Origin: Caballeronia ptereochthonis
GTDB taxonomy: Bacteria; Pseudomonadota; Gammaproteobacteria; Burkholderiales; Burkholderiaceae
DNA: 64,000 nucleotides
Assembly (NCBI RefSeq): GCF_001545075.1
Contig: NZ_FCOB02000002.1
Location: forward strand, 124,001 to 188,000
Direction: 5' to 3'
A model generated the notes under the pieces. It saw nothing but the letters and a program-made list of their open reading frames with translations. It was not told where the DNA came from and did not search any database. Position numbers and translations under genes: made by a program. Below are positions 18,214-26,649 of this stretch, piece by piece. How positions within the stretch are numbered: position 1 is the first letter of the stretch; each line of letters begins with the position of its first letter.

Positions 18214-19113
18214 ATGGAGATGAAGACGCCTACCCCGATGAAGCCGATCAGATCGTTCCTGTTCGTTCCCGGCAACAAGCCGACTTGGATCGAGAAAGTG
18301 ATCGATTCAAAAGCCGACGCGCTGATCCTCGACCTGGAGGACAGCGTCCCGATGGACGCCAAGAAGGAGGCCCGCGAGATCGTCAAATCGAAGCTCGCGT
18401 GGCTCGCGGAACAGAAGCAGCGGACCTTCGTGCGGATCAATCGCAGCCCGCACTTGTACGACTTCGACGACATTCTCGCGGTCGTCGGTCCGCACGTGGA
18501 AGGCATCGTGATCTCCAAGCCGTGCGGCCCGGAGGACGTCGACTGCGTGTCGATGATGCTGTCGGAAGCCGAGTATCGCAATGGCGCGGAGATCGGCACG
18601 ACGCGCGTGGTTCCGCTGCTGGAGACGGCGCGCGCGCTGCACTTCGCCTATGAAATCGCGTTGCGCGAACGCGTATCGGCGCTGGTCGGCGCGACGGCGA
18701 AGAACGCGGACGTGGCGCGCGCGCTCGGCTATGTCTGGTCGCCGGAAGGACGCGAGAGCCTCTATTTCAAGTCGCGCGCCGTAATGGCCGCGCGCGCGGC
18801 GGGCAAGCTGCCGATCGGCGGCGTGTGGCAACAGGTGCGCGATCTGGACGGCCTGCGTGCATCCGCGCTGAAGGACCGCGCGCTCGGCATGACGGGCGAA
18901 TTGCTGCTGCATCCGTCGAATGTCGCGACGGCGAATGAAGTCTATAGCCCGTCAGCCGATGAAGTCGCGTTCTACGAAGGCATGATCGCGGCGCTCGACA
19001 AGGCGCAGGCGGAAGGCCGTGCGTCGACGATCTACGACGGCGAGCACATCGACATCGCCCATGCGAAGACGGCGCGGGAAATCATCGAACTGGCGCGTGC
19101 CTACAACAAGTGA
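18214..19113 (+). CDS. CitE-like acyl-CoA lyase (HpcH/HpaI superfamily)
   Basis: The 299-residue protein starts SFLFVPGNKPTWIEKV with ADALILDLEDSVPMDAK, the hallmark of CitE/HpcH enzymes, then FVRINRSP and the metal ligand region VVPLLETARAL. Near the C-terminus WSPEGRESLYFKSR and LLLHPSNV complete the active site. Relatives cleave malyl-CoA, beta-methylmalyl-CoA or citramalyl-CoA to acyl-CoA plus a 2-oxo acid. It is the first gene of a five-gene rightward operon, with TAGGAACACT before the ATG. Absence of CitD/CitF makes a true citrate lyase unlikely. Its partners suggest a methyl-branched dicarboxyl-CoA pathway. Confidence 0.88.
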   Translation: MEMKTPTPMKPIRSFLFVPGNKPTWIEKVIDSKADALILDLEDSVPMDAKKEAREIVKSKLAWLAEQKQRTFVRINRSPHLYDFDDILAVVGPHVEGIVISKPCGPEDVDCVSMMLSEAEYRNGAEIGTTRVVPLLETARALHFAYEIALRERVSALVGATAKNADVARALGYVWSPEGRESLYFKSRAVMAARAAGKLPIGGVWQQVRDLDGLRASALKDRALGMTGELLLHPSNVATANEVYSPSADEVAFYEGMIAALDKAQAEGRASTIYDGEHIDIAHAKTAREIIELARAYNK

Positions 19114-19141
19114 AGACTCGACGTATCTGGAGGAGTGAATC

Positions 19142-19597
19142 GTGGCTGGACTCTATTTTGAAGACTGCAAGGAAGGGCTCGTCATCGAGCACGCCATTCG
19201 CCGGACGGTGACGGAGACGGACAACGTCCTCTTCTCCGCAATGACCTATAACTGCGCGCCGCTGCATATCGACGCCGAATACTGCAAGAACACGATCTAC
19301 GGCCAGCGCCTCGTGAACAGCATGTTCCTGCTCGCGCTGATCGCGGGCGTGACGGTTCAGGAAACCACGCTCGGCACGACGCTCGGCAATCTCGGCTTCC
19401 AGGAGATCAAGTTTCCGAAGCCGGTCTTTCACGGCGACACCATCCACGTGCGCACGCAGATCGTCAACGCGCGGCTGTCGAAGAGCCGCAACGATTCGGG
19501 CATCGTGACCTTCAGGCATATCGGTCTGAACCAGCACGACGAAGTCGTGTGCGAGGCAGTGCGCGTCGGCTTGATGCTGCTTCGTCCGGCGCAGTAG
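19142..19597 (+). CDS. MaoC-like (R)-hydratase, single hot-dog domain
   Basis: This 151-residue protein starts at GTG 19142 behind GGAGGAG. It contains the hydratase motif APLHIDAEYCKNTIYGQRLVNSMF, a variant of the MaoC D-x4-H signature, and VFHGDTIHVRTQIV, the second conserved strand. MaoC-like enzymes add water to 2-enoyl-CoA esters such as mesaconyl-CoA or itaconyl-CoA. It sits between the CitE-like lyase gene and an acyl-CoA dehydrogenase gene, so it probably makes the hydroxyacyl-CoA that the lyase cleaves. Length fits a single-domain dimer rather than the longer double hot-dog mesaconyl-CoA hydratases. Confidence 0.86.
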   Translation: MAGLYFEDCKEGLVIEHAIRRTVTETDNVLFSAMTYNCAPLHIDAEYCKNTIYGQRLVNSMFLLALIAGVTVQETTLGTTLGNLGFQEIKFPKPVFHGDTIHVRTQIVNARLSKSRNDSGIVTFRHIGLNQHDEVVCEAVRVGLMLLRPAQ

Positions 19598-19612
19598 GCA
19601 AGGAAAACGACC

Positions 19613-20803
19613 ATGAGTGAGGCGACCATGACGAGCGCGGTACAGGAAGAACGCGAAGCGCATCTGAACGACGTGCGGCGCGCGGCGCGCACGCTCGCGC
19701 GCAAATTCGACCTCGCATACTGGCGCGAGTGCGACAAGAACGAGAAGTATCCGTGGGACTTCGTGAAGGCCTTCGCGGAAGCCGGATGGATGGGCATTCT
19801 GATGCCCGAGGAATACGGCGGCATGGGACTCGGCGTGACCGAAGCCGCCGTGATGCTTAACGAAATCGGCGCCTCGGGCGCAGGCATGAGCGGCGCATCG
19901 GCGATTCATTTCTACGTGTTCCCGCCGCAGCCGATCCTGCGCCACGGCTCCGAAGAGATGAAGCGCAAGTATCTGCCGTTGCTTGCGCGCGGCGAAATGC
20001 TGATGGCCTTCGGTGTGACGGAACCGACTTCGGGCGTGGATACCTCGCGCATCCGCACGCGAGCGGAGAAAAAGGGCGACCGCTGGGTCATCAACGGTCA
20101 GAAGGTGTGGACGACCAACGGGCAGAACGCAACGAAGATTCTGCTGCTCGCACGCACGTCGCCGCGCGACGAGGCGCGTCCGCTCGACGGCATGACGCTG
20201 TTCTTCGCCGACCTCGACCGCAAGCATTGCGACGTGCGCGTGATCGACAAGCTGGGCCGCGCCGCGGTGGACTCGAACGAAGTGTTCATCGACGGTCTCG
20301 AAGTGGCGGATGACGATGTCGTCGGCGAAATGGGGCAGGGCTTCCGCTATCTGCTGGACGGCTTGAACCCGGAGCGCATCGTCGTCGGCATGGAGGCGAT
20401 CGGCATCGGACGGGCAGCGCTGGATCTCGCCGTCGAGTATGCGAATACGCGCGTGATCTTCGACAGGCCGATCGGCAAGAACCAGGCGGTCGCGCATCCG
20501 CTCGCGGAAAACTGGATGCGGCTCGAGGCCGCCGAAATCATGGGGCTGCGCGCGGCCGCGCTGTATGACGCGCACAAGCCGTGCGGCGCGGAAGCCAATG
20601 CCGCGAAGTTCCTCGGCGCCGATGCGGGCTACCGCGCATGCGATCAGGCGATGCAGACGCACGGCGGCTTCGCGTATGCGAAGGAGTATCACGTCGAACG
20701 TCTGTGGCGCGAGGTGCGGCTGTTGAGGCTCGCGCCCATCTCGCAGGAGATGGTGCTGAACTTCATCTCCAACAAGGTGCTCGGTCTGCCGAAGTCCTAC
20801 TAA
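19613..20803 (+). CDS. Acyl-CoA dehydrogenase
   Basis: The 396-residue flavoprotein follows the ACAD pattern: MGILMPEEYGGMGLGVTEA, the FAD-binding MAFGVTEPTSGVDTSRIRT and GQKVWTTNGQNA, and the C-terminal VIFDRPIGKNQAVAHPLAEN and QTHGGFAYAKEYHVERLWREVR. The AYAKEYHVER segment lies near the usual catalytic Glu region. It introduces an alpha,beta double bond and passes electrons to ETF. It is 15 bases after the MaoC-like gene. In the proposed route it would oxidise a saturated, possibly methyl-branched, acyl-CoA before hydration. Confidence 0.93.
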   Translation: MSEATMTSAVQEEREAHLNDVRRAARTLARKFDLAYWRECDKNEKYPWDFVKAFAEAGWMGILMPEEYGGMGLGVTEAAVMLNEIGASGAGMSGASAIHFYVFPPQPILRHGSEEMKRKYLPLLARGEMLMAFGVTEPTSGVDTSRIRTRAEKKGDRWVINGQKVWTTNGQNATKILLLARTSPRDEARPLDGMTLFFADLDRKHCDVRVIDKLGRAAVDSNEVFIDGLEVADDDVVGEMGQGFRYLLDGLNPERIVVGMEAIGIGRAALDLAVEYANTRVIFDRPIGKNQAVAHPLAENWMRLEAAEIMGLRAAALYDAHKPCGAEANAAKFLGADAGYRACDQAMQTHGGFAYAKEYHVERLWREVRLLRLAPISQEMVLNFISNKVLGLPKSY

Positions 20804-20833
20804 AAGAACGCATGGAGATTCAGGGAGACGAAG

Positions 20834-22078
20834 ATGGCTGAATCGATATCAAGGCCGCTCGAAGGCATTCGCGTGCTCGACATGACGGTGGCGCTCGCCG
20901 GCCCTTACGGCTCGATGTTGCTCGGCGCGCTCGGCGCGGACGTGATCCGCATCGAGGCGCCCGGTGGCGGCGATCTCGCGCGCACGAATCCGCCGTTCGT
21001 CGGCCGCGACGGAATCAATTTCGGCGCGCGGGCCGACGACGAAGTGTCGCTCACCATCCTCAACCGCGCGCGCAACAAGCGCAGCATCACGCTCGATCTC
21101 AAGAGCGAACGCGGACGCGAGATTTTCATGAACCTCGCGAAGCAGTGCGATGTCGTCATCGAGAACATGAGCGAGGGCGCCACCGCGCGGCTGGGGGTCG
21201 ACTATGAAAGCGTGAAGCGGAGCAACCCGAAGATCGTCTATGCGTCGATCAAGGCGCTGGGCGAACCGAGCGCGTATCCCGGCCTGAAAGGGATGGACAT
21301 CATCGTGCAGGCCTTGAGCGGCCTCATGGAAGTCACCGGCGTCGCCGACGGGCCGCCCACGCGCTGCGGCCTGCCCGTCGCCGATCTACTGGCTCCGCTC
21401 TATGCGGTCAACGGCATTCTCTCCGCGCTGATCTATCGCGGCAGGACGGGCGAGGGACAGCATGTGAAGGTGTCGATGCTCGATTGCCTCGCATCGTGGA
21501 TCGCCGAGGAGCACTTCGACGTGTTCGGCAAGGCGGGATACGCGATGCGCACGGGAAACTTCCAGGACCGCCTCGTTCCTTTCGGCGTGTATCCGACGAA
21601 GGACGGTCACGTCGCTATCGCGGCGGTGCATGGCGACTGGTTCCGCGGCCTGCTCGATGCGCTCGACCAGTTGCATCTGCTGGAGGACGCGCGTTTCATG
21701 CATCGCGGTGCGCGCGTGAAGCATGCGGCCGAACTGAACGCGATGATCCAGCACTGGACCGAGCGGCATACGTCGGACGAAGTCGTTCGCGAGCTGCTCG
21801 AGAAGCGCTCGGTGCCGTGCGCGCGCGTGCGTCGTCCCGATGAAGTGCTGCACGATCCGCGTCTGCACGAAAGCGGCGCGGTGATGAACCTGCAGCATCC
21901 GCGTTTCGGCGACATCGGCGCGGTCGGCATGGGCATGCCGATTCAGTTCTCGAAGTTCAAGGCGCAGTTCGACCAGCCCGCGACCGAGCTCGGCTCGGCG
22001 AACGAAGCCGTGTACGGCGGTTTGCTGAATCTGTCGAAGAGCGAGATCGATGAGCTGTTCAAGGCGGGCGTCATCTAG
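20834..22078 (+). CDS. CaiB/BaiF family III CoA-transferase
   Basis: The 414-residue protein begins LEGIRVLDMTVALAGPYGSMLLGALGADVIRIEAP, the family's N-terminal signature, and has the catalytic Asp in PGLKGMDIIVQALSGLMEVTG. GEGQHVKVSMLDCLASW and a C-terminal domain with PCARVRRPDEVLHDPRLHESG are normal. Family III enzymes move CoA between carboxylates through an enzyme-bound anhydride, with succinyl-CoA or acetyl-CoA as donor. It lies 30 bases after the dehydrogenase gene with GGGAGACGAAG before the ATG. It is the likely activating step of the operon. Confidence 0.92.
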   Translation: MAESISRPLEGIRVLDMTVALAGPYGSMLLGALGADVIRIEAPGGGDLARTNPPFVGRDGINFGARADDEVSLTILNRARNKRSITLDLKSERGREIFMNLAKQCDVVIENMSEGATARLGVDYESVKRSNPKIVYASIKALGEPSAYPGLKGMDIIVQALSGLMEVTGVADGPPTRCGLPVADLLAPLYAVNGILSALIYRGRTGEGQHVKVSMLDCLASWIAEEHFDVFGKAGYAMRTGNFQDRLVPFGVYPTKDGHVAIAAVHGDWFRGLLDALDQLHLLEDARFMHRGARVKHAAELNAMIQHWTERHTSDEVVRELLEKRSVPCARVRRPDEVLHDPRLHESGAVMNLQHPRFGDIGAVGMGMPIQFSKFKAQFDQPATELGSANEAVYGGLLNLSKSEIDELFKAGVI

Positions 22079-22090
22079 GAGGGAATCGAA

Positions 22091-23233
22091 GTGGGACCGT
22101 TAGCGGGTGTGCGAATCGTCGAACTGGCGGGCATCGGCCCCGGCCCCGTGGCCGCGATGCTGCTCGCCGATCTCGGTGCGACAGTGATACGCGTCGATCG
22201 GAAGGAACCTTCGGGGAACGGCCTGCCGCGTCCCATCGAGTACGACGTGGCGCTCAGGAATCGCAAGTCGATTCGCGTCGATCTGAAGGACCCGGCGGGG
22301 CGCGAGCTCGTGCTCGACCTCGTCGAGAAGGCGGATGCGTTGATCGAAGGCTTTCGACCGGGCGTCACCGAGCGCCTGGGCCTCGGGCCCGACGCTTGCA
22401 TGACGCGCAATTTTCGCCTGGTCTATGGCCGCGTGACGGGTTGGGGACAGGACGGCCCGCTCGCGCAGAACGCGGGACATGATCTCAACTACATCGCCGT
22501 TACGGGCGTGTTGAACGCCATTGGTCCGCGCGGTGAGGCGCCTTCGATCCCGCTTAACGTCATCGGCGACTACGCGGGCGGATCGCTTTATCTCGCGCTG
22601 GGCCTTCTCGCAGGCATATTCGAAGCGCGCGCGTCGGGCGTGGGGCAGGTGGTGGACACCGCGATCGTCGATGGTGTCGCATCGTTGATGACCGTGCTCG
22701 TCGGCTTGCGCGAAGCGGGCATGATGAACGCGGAGCGCGGCAGCAACATGCTCGACTCGGGCGCGCACTTCTATCAAGTGTACGAATGCGCGGACGGCAA
22801 GTATCTCTCGGTGGCGCCGATCGAAAAGAAGTTCTATCTGCAACTGCTCGAACGGCTCGACATCGACCCGGCTTCGCTCGGCAGCCAGATGGACGCGCGC
22901 AAGTGGTCGAGGGCAAGGGAGATTCTCGCCGCGCGATTCAGAACGAAGCCGCGCGGCGAATGGCTGGCTCTATTTGAGGGAACGGATGCGTGCGTGTCGC
23001 CGGTGCTGGATTTGCAGGAGGCATACGAGCATCCGCACATGAAGGAGAGAGGCACGTTCATCGATGTCGCTGGCGTGATGCAGCCCGCACCCGCGCCACG
23101 CTTCTCGCGGACGAAGCTGGCGACGCCGCGGCCGCCTGCCGAATTGAGCACGGAGAACGCCCGGGCCGCACTGGACGGCTGGTTGCCGGAAGCGAAAGTC
23201 GCCGCTTTGGCCGACGCGGGCGCGTTCGAGTGA
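22091..23233 (+). CDS. Alpha-methylacyl-CoA racemase-like CaiB-family protein
   Basis: The 380-residue protein starts at GTG 22091 behind AGGAGGGAATC. It resembles methylacyl-CoA racemase more than a transferase: the N-terminus VRIVELAGIGPGPVAAMLLADLGATVIRVDR and the active-site NAGHDLNYIAVTGVLNAIG, where the His-Asp pair does the 1,1-proton transfer, are characteristic. It would interconvert R and S 2-methylacyl-CoA esters. As the last gene of the operon, its presence argues that the substrate carries an alpha-methyl group and must be epimerised for the dehydrogenase. Confidence 0.88.
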   Translation: MGPLAGVRIVELAGIGPGPVAAMLLADLGATVIRVDRKEPSGNGLPRPIEYDVALRNRKSIRVDLKDPAGRELVLDLVEKADALIEGFRPGVTERLGLGPDACMTRNFRLVYGRVTGWGQDGPLAQNAGHDLNYIAVTGVLNAIGPRGEAPSIPLNVIGDYAGGSLYLALGLLAGIFEARASGVGQVVDTAIVDGVASLMTVLVGLREAGMMNAERGSNMLDSGAHFYQVYECADGKYLSVAPIEKKFYLQLLERLDIDPASLGSQMDARKWSRAREILAARFRTKPRGEWLALFEGTDACVSPVLDLQEAYEHPHMKERGTFIDVAGVMQPAPAPRFSRTKLATPRPPAELSTENARAALDGWLPEAKVAALADAGAFE

Positions 23234-23543
23234 AGTCGATGTACGGAACACATGTACGGCGCGCGTTGACGCCGCGTGAGCGCCGCCACAGCATGAAGGC
23301 AAGCGACAGAGCATGACCGCTGAAGTCGAAGACCAGAAGCACGCGGACGACAAGGGCCGCTGGCACAAGCCACGGCGCCCGGTTTCCTCGCAGGACGTGA
23401 GCGTGAATGTAGACGCAATGGGCCTCTTCGGTTTGACGTTTCCCGAAGCGTATGGAGCGCTTCGAATGATGTCGGAATGGAAGGATTGTTCGTGAACGTT
23501 CCGTGCAATGCAAGGCACGATTGCCGGTGTAGTGGAGGTTGAA
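23234..23543. other. Intergenic region with dispersed element sites E and H
   Basis: The 310-bp region after the racemase-like gene holds site E right behind the stop codon and a weak site H (GTTCCGTGCAATGC, 23498-23511). A 60-codon frame at 23313-23495 has no supporting features. Confidence 0.5.
23236..23259. promoter_or_regulatory. Dispersed element site E with tandem ATGTACGG repeat
   Basis: TCGATGTACGGAAC (23236-23249) matches the consensus fully. ATGTACGG then recurs 13 bases on (23239-23246 and 23252-23259). It starts three bases after the operon's stop codon. Confidence 0.5.
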
Positions 23544-23774
23544 ATGGAAGCCGTCCGGAAGTCCCTGCGCGATATTTTCGATACCTGGTTGCCGCCGAAT
23601 CACGCGATGCCCACACGCATCAGCGCCTTTCGTCATTCCAGATACAAGCGAGGCGTACGAATCGAGGCGGAGCTTGCAACCGGCGCCGTGACGATTTGCT
23701 TCTTTCGTCACGAGGGAGGCGGATGGCACGTGTTTCCGCCCGACCCGCGCAGGCCCGCGCTGCCGTTTGCATGA
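23544..23774 (+). CDS. Small protein of unknown function (76 aa)
   Basis: The predicted product begins MEAVRKSLRDIFDTWLPPNH and ends DPRRPALPFA. It is basic in the middle (HSRYKRGVRIEA) with a short beta-rich part, TGAVTICFFRHEGGGWHVFPP. GGAGG lies six bases before the ATG, a strong reason to accept it as real. There is no signal peptide or membrane helix. It lies between the CoA-ester operon and the tandem iclR genes, surrounded by copies of the recurrent element. I do not recognise a family. The frame is open to 23508, but only the ATG at 23544 has a ribosome site. Confidence 0.65.
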   Translation: MEAVRKSLRDIFDTWLPPNHAMPTRISAFRHSRYKRGVRIEAELATGAVTICFFRHEGGGWHVFPPDPRRPALPFA

Positions 23775-23775
23775 T

Positions 23776-23789
23776 GTTCCGTAGTTCGA
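23776..23789. promoter_or_regulatory. Dispersed element site F (GTTCCGTAGTTCGA)
   Basis: Its reverse complement TCGAACTACGGAAC is identical to 14 bases of site D. It starts one base after the 76-aa gene, about 180 bases before the first of the tandem iclR genes. Confidence 0.55.
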
Positions 23790-23869
23790 CACGTGCGCGC
23801 GGAAGGTCTGGCGCACGGTTTCAGGGGTTTTCCCGTATTCCGCCGCGCACCACACACGCCAATGATCTT

Positions 23870-23883
23870 TCAATGTACGGAAC
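23870..23883. promoter_or_regulatory. Dispersed element site G (TCAATGTACGGAAC)
   Basis: One mismatch from the consensus TCGA(A/T)(G/C)TACGGAAC. It lies 88 bases before the ATG of the first tandem iclR gene, a position suited to autoregulation. Confidence 0.5.
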
Positions 23884-23970
23884 GTATTTCGGACCTCGTT
23901 GACCCTTGCGCCACCGGAACTCTGTAATGGACCCTATCGACGGTGTCACCAACACAACCCGGAGTGCTCG

Positions 23971-24846
23971 ATGAATCTGCAGGCGCGTCAGGCGGTTCAA
24001 TCGGCCGCTTCGAGTTCGACGCCCGGCTCGAAAGCCGCATCGGGCGAAAGCGAACGACCCGCAAGAGAGCGCGAGCGCGGCGGTCAGGCGATGGTCGCCC
24101 CGCTCGCGCGCAGCCTTTCCATTCTGGCGGCGTTCACGCCGCAAACGCCGTGGCTTTGCAACCAGGAGCTCGTGCTCGAAACCGGCATTCCCGCGCCTTC
24201 GGTGTCGCGCATGCTGCGCTCGCTCGTCGCGCTTGGCTATTTGCATTATTCGCCCGAGCGTCGCAAGTATCGGCTGGCCGCCCCCGTGCTTTCGCTCGGC
24301 TATGCCGCGATTGCGCATTCGAACGTTCAGCGGGTCGCGCGGCTGGAAATGCAATCCTTCGCCGATGCCAGCGAAAGCTATGTCGTGCTCGGCGCGCGCG
24401 ACCGCCTCGATGTGATCGTCCTTGAAACGTGCGCGGGCAGACCGGGCGCGCTGGATCTGAATCTGTCCGCGGGCACACGCCTGCGCATCGCGTCGTCTCC
24501 GATGGGCTGGGCGATGCTCGCCGCGTTGCCCGAGCTCGAGCGCTTCTATCTGCTCGGCAACGTCGAGCGCAAGACGGAACGCGAGTGGCCGCTTCTCCGG
24601 CGGCGCATTACCGAAGGCATCTCGCAGGTGCATAACGCGGGGTATTGCATGTCGCTCGGCGAATGGGAGGCGGAGCTCGCGATCGTGGCCGCGCCGCTCG
24701 TCATCGCGGACAGGACACCGCTCGTTCTGGCGTGCATCGGCAAGAGCGCGCGCATGGGGCGGGCGCGCATCGAGCGCGAGCTGGGTCGGCGTCTCGTCGC
24801 GGCCGCGCAGTCGTTGCAGCAGCAGGCGCTTTTTGCAGGAGGTTGA
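23971..24846 (+). CDS. IclR-family regulator (first of a tandem pair)
   Basis: The 291-residue protein has a Ser/Arg-rich N-terminal tail of about 45 residues, then the IclR winged helix (LARSLSILAAFTP, NQELVLETGIPAPSVSRMLRSLVALGYL) and the effector domain with ETCAGRPGALDLNLSAGTRL and SPMGWAMLAALP. The ATG at 23971 has CCCGGAG upstream; the frame stays open to 23899 without a site. It is followed eight bases later by a second iclR gene. Multiple copies of one element upstream of it and of the CoA-ester operon, porin and MFS genes suggest it or its partner governs the island. Confidence 0.9.
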   Translation: MNLQARQAVQSAASSSTPGSKAASGESERPARERERGGQAMVAPLARSLSILAAFTPQTPWLCNQELVLETGIPAPSVSRMLRSLVALGYLHYSPERRKYRLAAPVLSLGYAAIAHSNVQRVARLEMQSFADASESYVVLGARDRLDVIVLETCAGRPGALDLNLSAGTRLRIASSPMGWAMLAALPELERFYLLGNVERKTEREWPLLRRRITEGISQVHNAGYCMSLGEWEAELAIVAAPLVIADRTPLVLACIGKSARMGRARIERELGRRLVAAAQSLQQQALFAGG

Positions 24847-24853
24847 AACCGAC

Positions 24854-25642
24854 ATGAGCAACGCCGGCGAAGCACGCAGCATCACGCTCACCGTGGAGCG
24901 CGGCCTGGAAGTGTTGAGCGCGTTTCATGCGGAACGCGCCCCGCTCTCCAATGCCGAACTCGTGCGCCGCACGGGTCTTTCGAAGGCGACGGTGTCGCGC
25001 CTGACGACGACGCTCATCCGCATCGGCTTTCTGCGGCGCGCGGGCGGCGGGCGTCTCTTCGAACTGGGCGCGGGCGCGCTCGGCATCGGTCACGCGTATC
25101 TGGAGACGAGCCCCGTCACGCGGGCGGCGAATCCTTATCTGCAGGAACTGGCGGACAAGCTCGATGTTTGCGTGGCGCTCGCCGTGCCGCATCATCTGCA
25201 TATGCTTTATGTCGCGTGCGGCATTAGCGCGAAGATCTCGACCTTGCGCACCGGCGTGGGATGCCTGCTGCCGATGGAATCCACGGCGCTCGGCCGCGCT
25301 TATCTCTATGGCTTGCCGGAGCAGCGGCGCGCGTCGCTCCTCGATGAACTGCTGCAGGCGGCGGGCGAGAGCGCGGGCGCCGTGCGTCGCAATATCGACG
25401 CGGCGTTCGAGGATTTGAAGCGAACCGGCGTATGCGTATGCATCGGCGAATATCAGCGCAATGCGTACGGCATCGCGCTGCCGATTCGCGTCGGACGTGC
25501 GCAGACGTTGATGTCCCTGAACTGCGGCGCGATCGAGCTGCAGCCCGAGGGCGCGGCGATTCGCAGGAAACTGATGCCCGAACTGAAGACGGCGTCGCGC
25601 AAGCTGACCGAACTTCTCGCCGATGTCGACTGCGAACCTTGA
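24854..25642 (+). CDS. IclR-family regulator (second of a tandem pair)
   Basis: The 262-residue protein has the winged helix (LTVERGLEVLSAFHAE, NAELVRRTGLSKATVSRLTTTLIRIGFL) and an IclR effector domain containing RTGVGCLLPMESTALGRAYLYGLP and GVCVCIGEYQRNAYGIALPI. GGAGG sits inside the end of the preceding iclR gene, so the two are translated from one transcript. The two proteins differ in sequence, so this is not a recent duplication. Tandem IclR genes could act as hetero-partners or sense two different effectors. Confidence 0.9.
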   Translation: MSNAGEARSITLTVERGLEVLSAFHAERAPLSNAELVRRTGLSKATVSRLTTTLIRIGFLRRAGGGRLFELGAGALGIGHAYLETSPVTRAANPYLQELADKLDVCVALAVPHHLHMLYVACGISAKISTLRTGVGCLLPMESTALGRAYLYGLPEQRRASLLDELLQAAGESAGAVRRNIDAAFEDLKRTGVCVCIGEYQRNAYGIALPIRVGRAQTLMSLNCGAIELQPEGAAIRRKLMPELKTASRKLTELLADVDCEP

Positions 25643-25653
25643 GCATGGGCCAT

Positions 25654-25682
25654 GAACAAGGCCGCTTGACGAGGGCTTGTTC
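25654..25682. terminator. Possible terminator hairpin between convergent iclR and lysR
   Basis: GAACAAGGCC and GGGCTTGTTC pair with one mismatch around a 9-base loop. No T-run follows on the plus strand, so it is only a candidate. Confidence 0.35.
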
Positions 25683-25703
25683 GTTCATGCGTCACACCAC
25701 CGG

Positions 25704-26630
25704 TCAGCCGAGCTCCGCGGCGTCGCTTGCCAGGATGTGCGGAAAGAAATCCCTGATGAACTCGACGAAGGTCCTCACCTTCGCATTGAGATACTGACGT
25801 GACGGATACAGCGCGTGAAGCGTCAGCGATTGCAGACGATATTCCGGCAGCACGCGCACGAGTGCGCCGCTTTTCAACGCGGCGCCCGCCGTCGACATCG
25901 GCAATGCGCCGATGCCCACGCCTTCGCGCAGCGCGACGGCCAGCGCCCCCGCGACATTTACGCCGAAGTTCGCCCTCGCGAGAGGAAAGACTTCCGTTCC
26001 GTTGGGGCCTTCGAAGGTCCAGTAGTCGCGCGGAAAGATCGTGGAGACGAGCTGATAGCACGGATGACGCGAGAGGTCATCCAGCGTGCGTGGCGCGCCA
26101 TGCTCGCGCAAATAGCCGGGCGACGCGCACAGCACGCTGTGCACCGTGCCGAGCCGTTGCGCGACGAGGCTCGAATCGGGCAATTCGGCGACGCTCGCCT
26201 GCACCGTGAGATCGTAGCCTTCGTCGATGATATCCGGCGTGTGCTGCGAGAGCGTCAGGTCGATCGAGACGGCCGGATGCTGCTCCTGATAGCGCACGAT
26301 GGCGGGCACGACATAGGACTGACCGAGGCTCGTCGATGCGTGGATGCGCAACTGGCCGGAAGGACGCACTCGCGCGTCGGCGGCTTCGGCTTCCGCCTGA
26401 TCGACGCAGGCGAGGATCTGCTCGCAACGTTGCAGATAGCGCCTGCCCGCTTCGGTCAGCGTCACGCGCCGCGTGCTGCGATGCAGGAGCCGCGCGTTGA
26501 GATGCGCCTCCAGCGCGGCGATGGCGCGCGATGTCGCGGCCGTCGAGGTATCCATGCGCAGCGCGGCGGCGGTGAAGCTGCCTTCTTCGGCTACGCGAAC
26601 GAACATCCGCATGCTGCTGAGTGTGTCCAC
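25704..26630 (-). CDS. LysR-family transcriptional regulator
   Basis: The 308-residue protein has the N-terminal LysR helix-turn-helix (MRMFVRVAEEGSFTAAALRMDTSTAATSRAIAALEAHLNARLLHRSTRRVTLTEAG in fragments) and a two-lobed effector domain. It belongs to the CrgA/PA-type subgroup by its RSTRRVTLTEAGRRYL stretch. It is the third gene of a leftward merR-MFS-lysR run, 19 bases after the MFS stop, so it is probably cotranscribed. LysR genes downstream of exporters often control another set of genes, and the target here is not evident. Confidence 0.9.
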   Translation of the reverse strand: MDTLSSMRMFVRVAEEGSFTAAALRMDTSTAATSRAIAALEAHLNARLLHRSTRRVTLTEAGRRYLQRCEQILACVDQAEAEAADARVRPSGQLRIHASTSLGQSYVVPAIVRYQEQHPAVSIDLTLSQHTPDIIDEGYDLTVQASVAELPDSSLVAQRLGTVHSVLCASPGYLREHGAPRTLDDLSRHPCYQLVSTIFPRDYWTFEGPNGTEVFPLARANFGVNVAGALAVALREGVGIGALPMSTAGAALKSGALVRVLPEYRLQSLTLHALYPSRQYLNAKVRTFVEFIRDFFPHILASDAAELG

Positions 26631-26649
26631 TTTCTTTGCTCTGAGACGG

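Noticed and set aside
23313..23495. 60-codon frame between the racemase-like and 76-aa genes
   Set aside because: No ribosome site and no recognisable features; interrupts the element-rich region.
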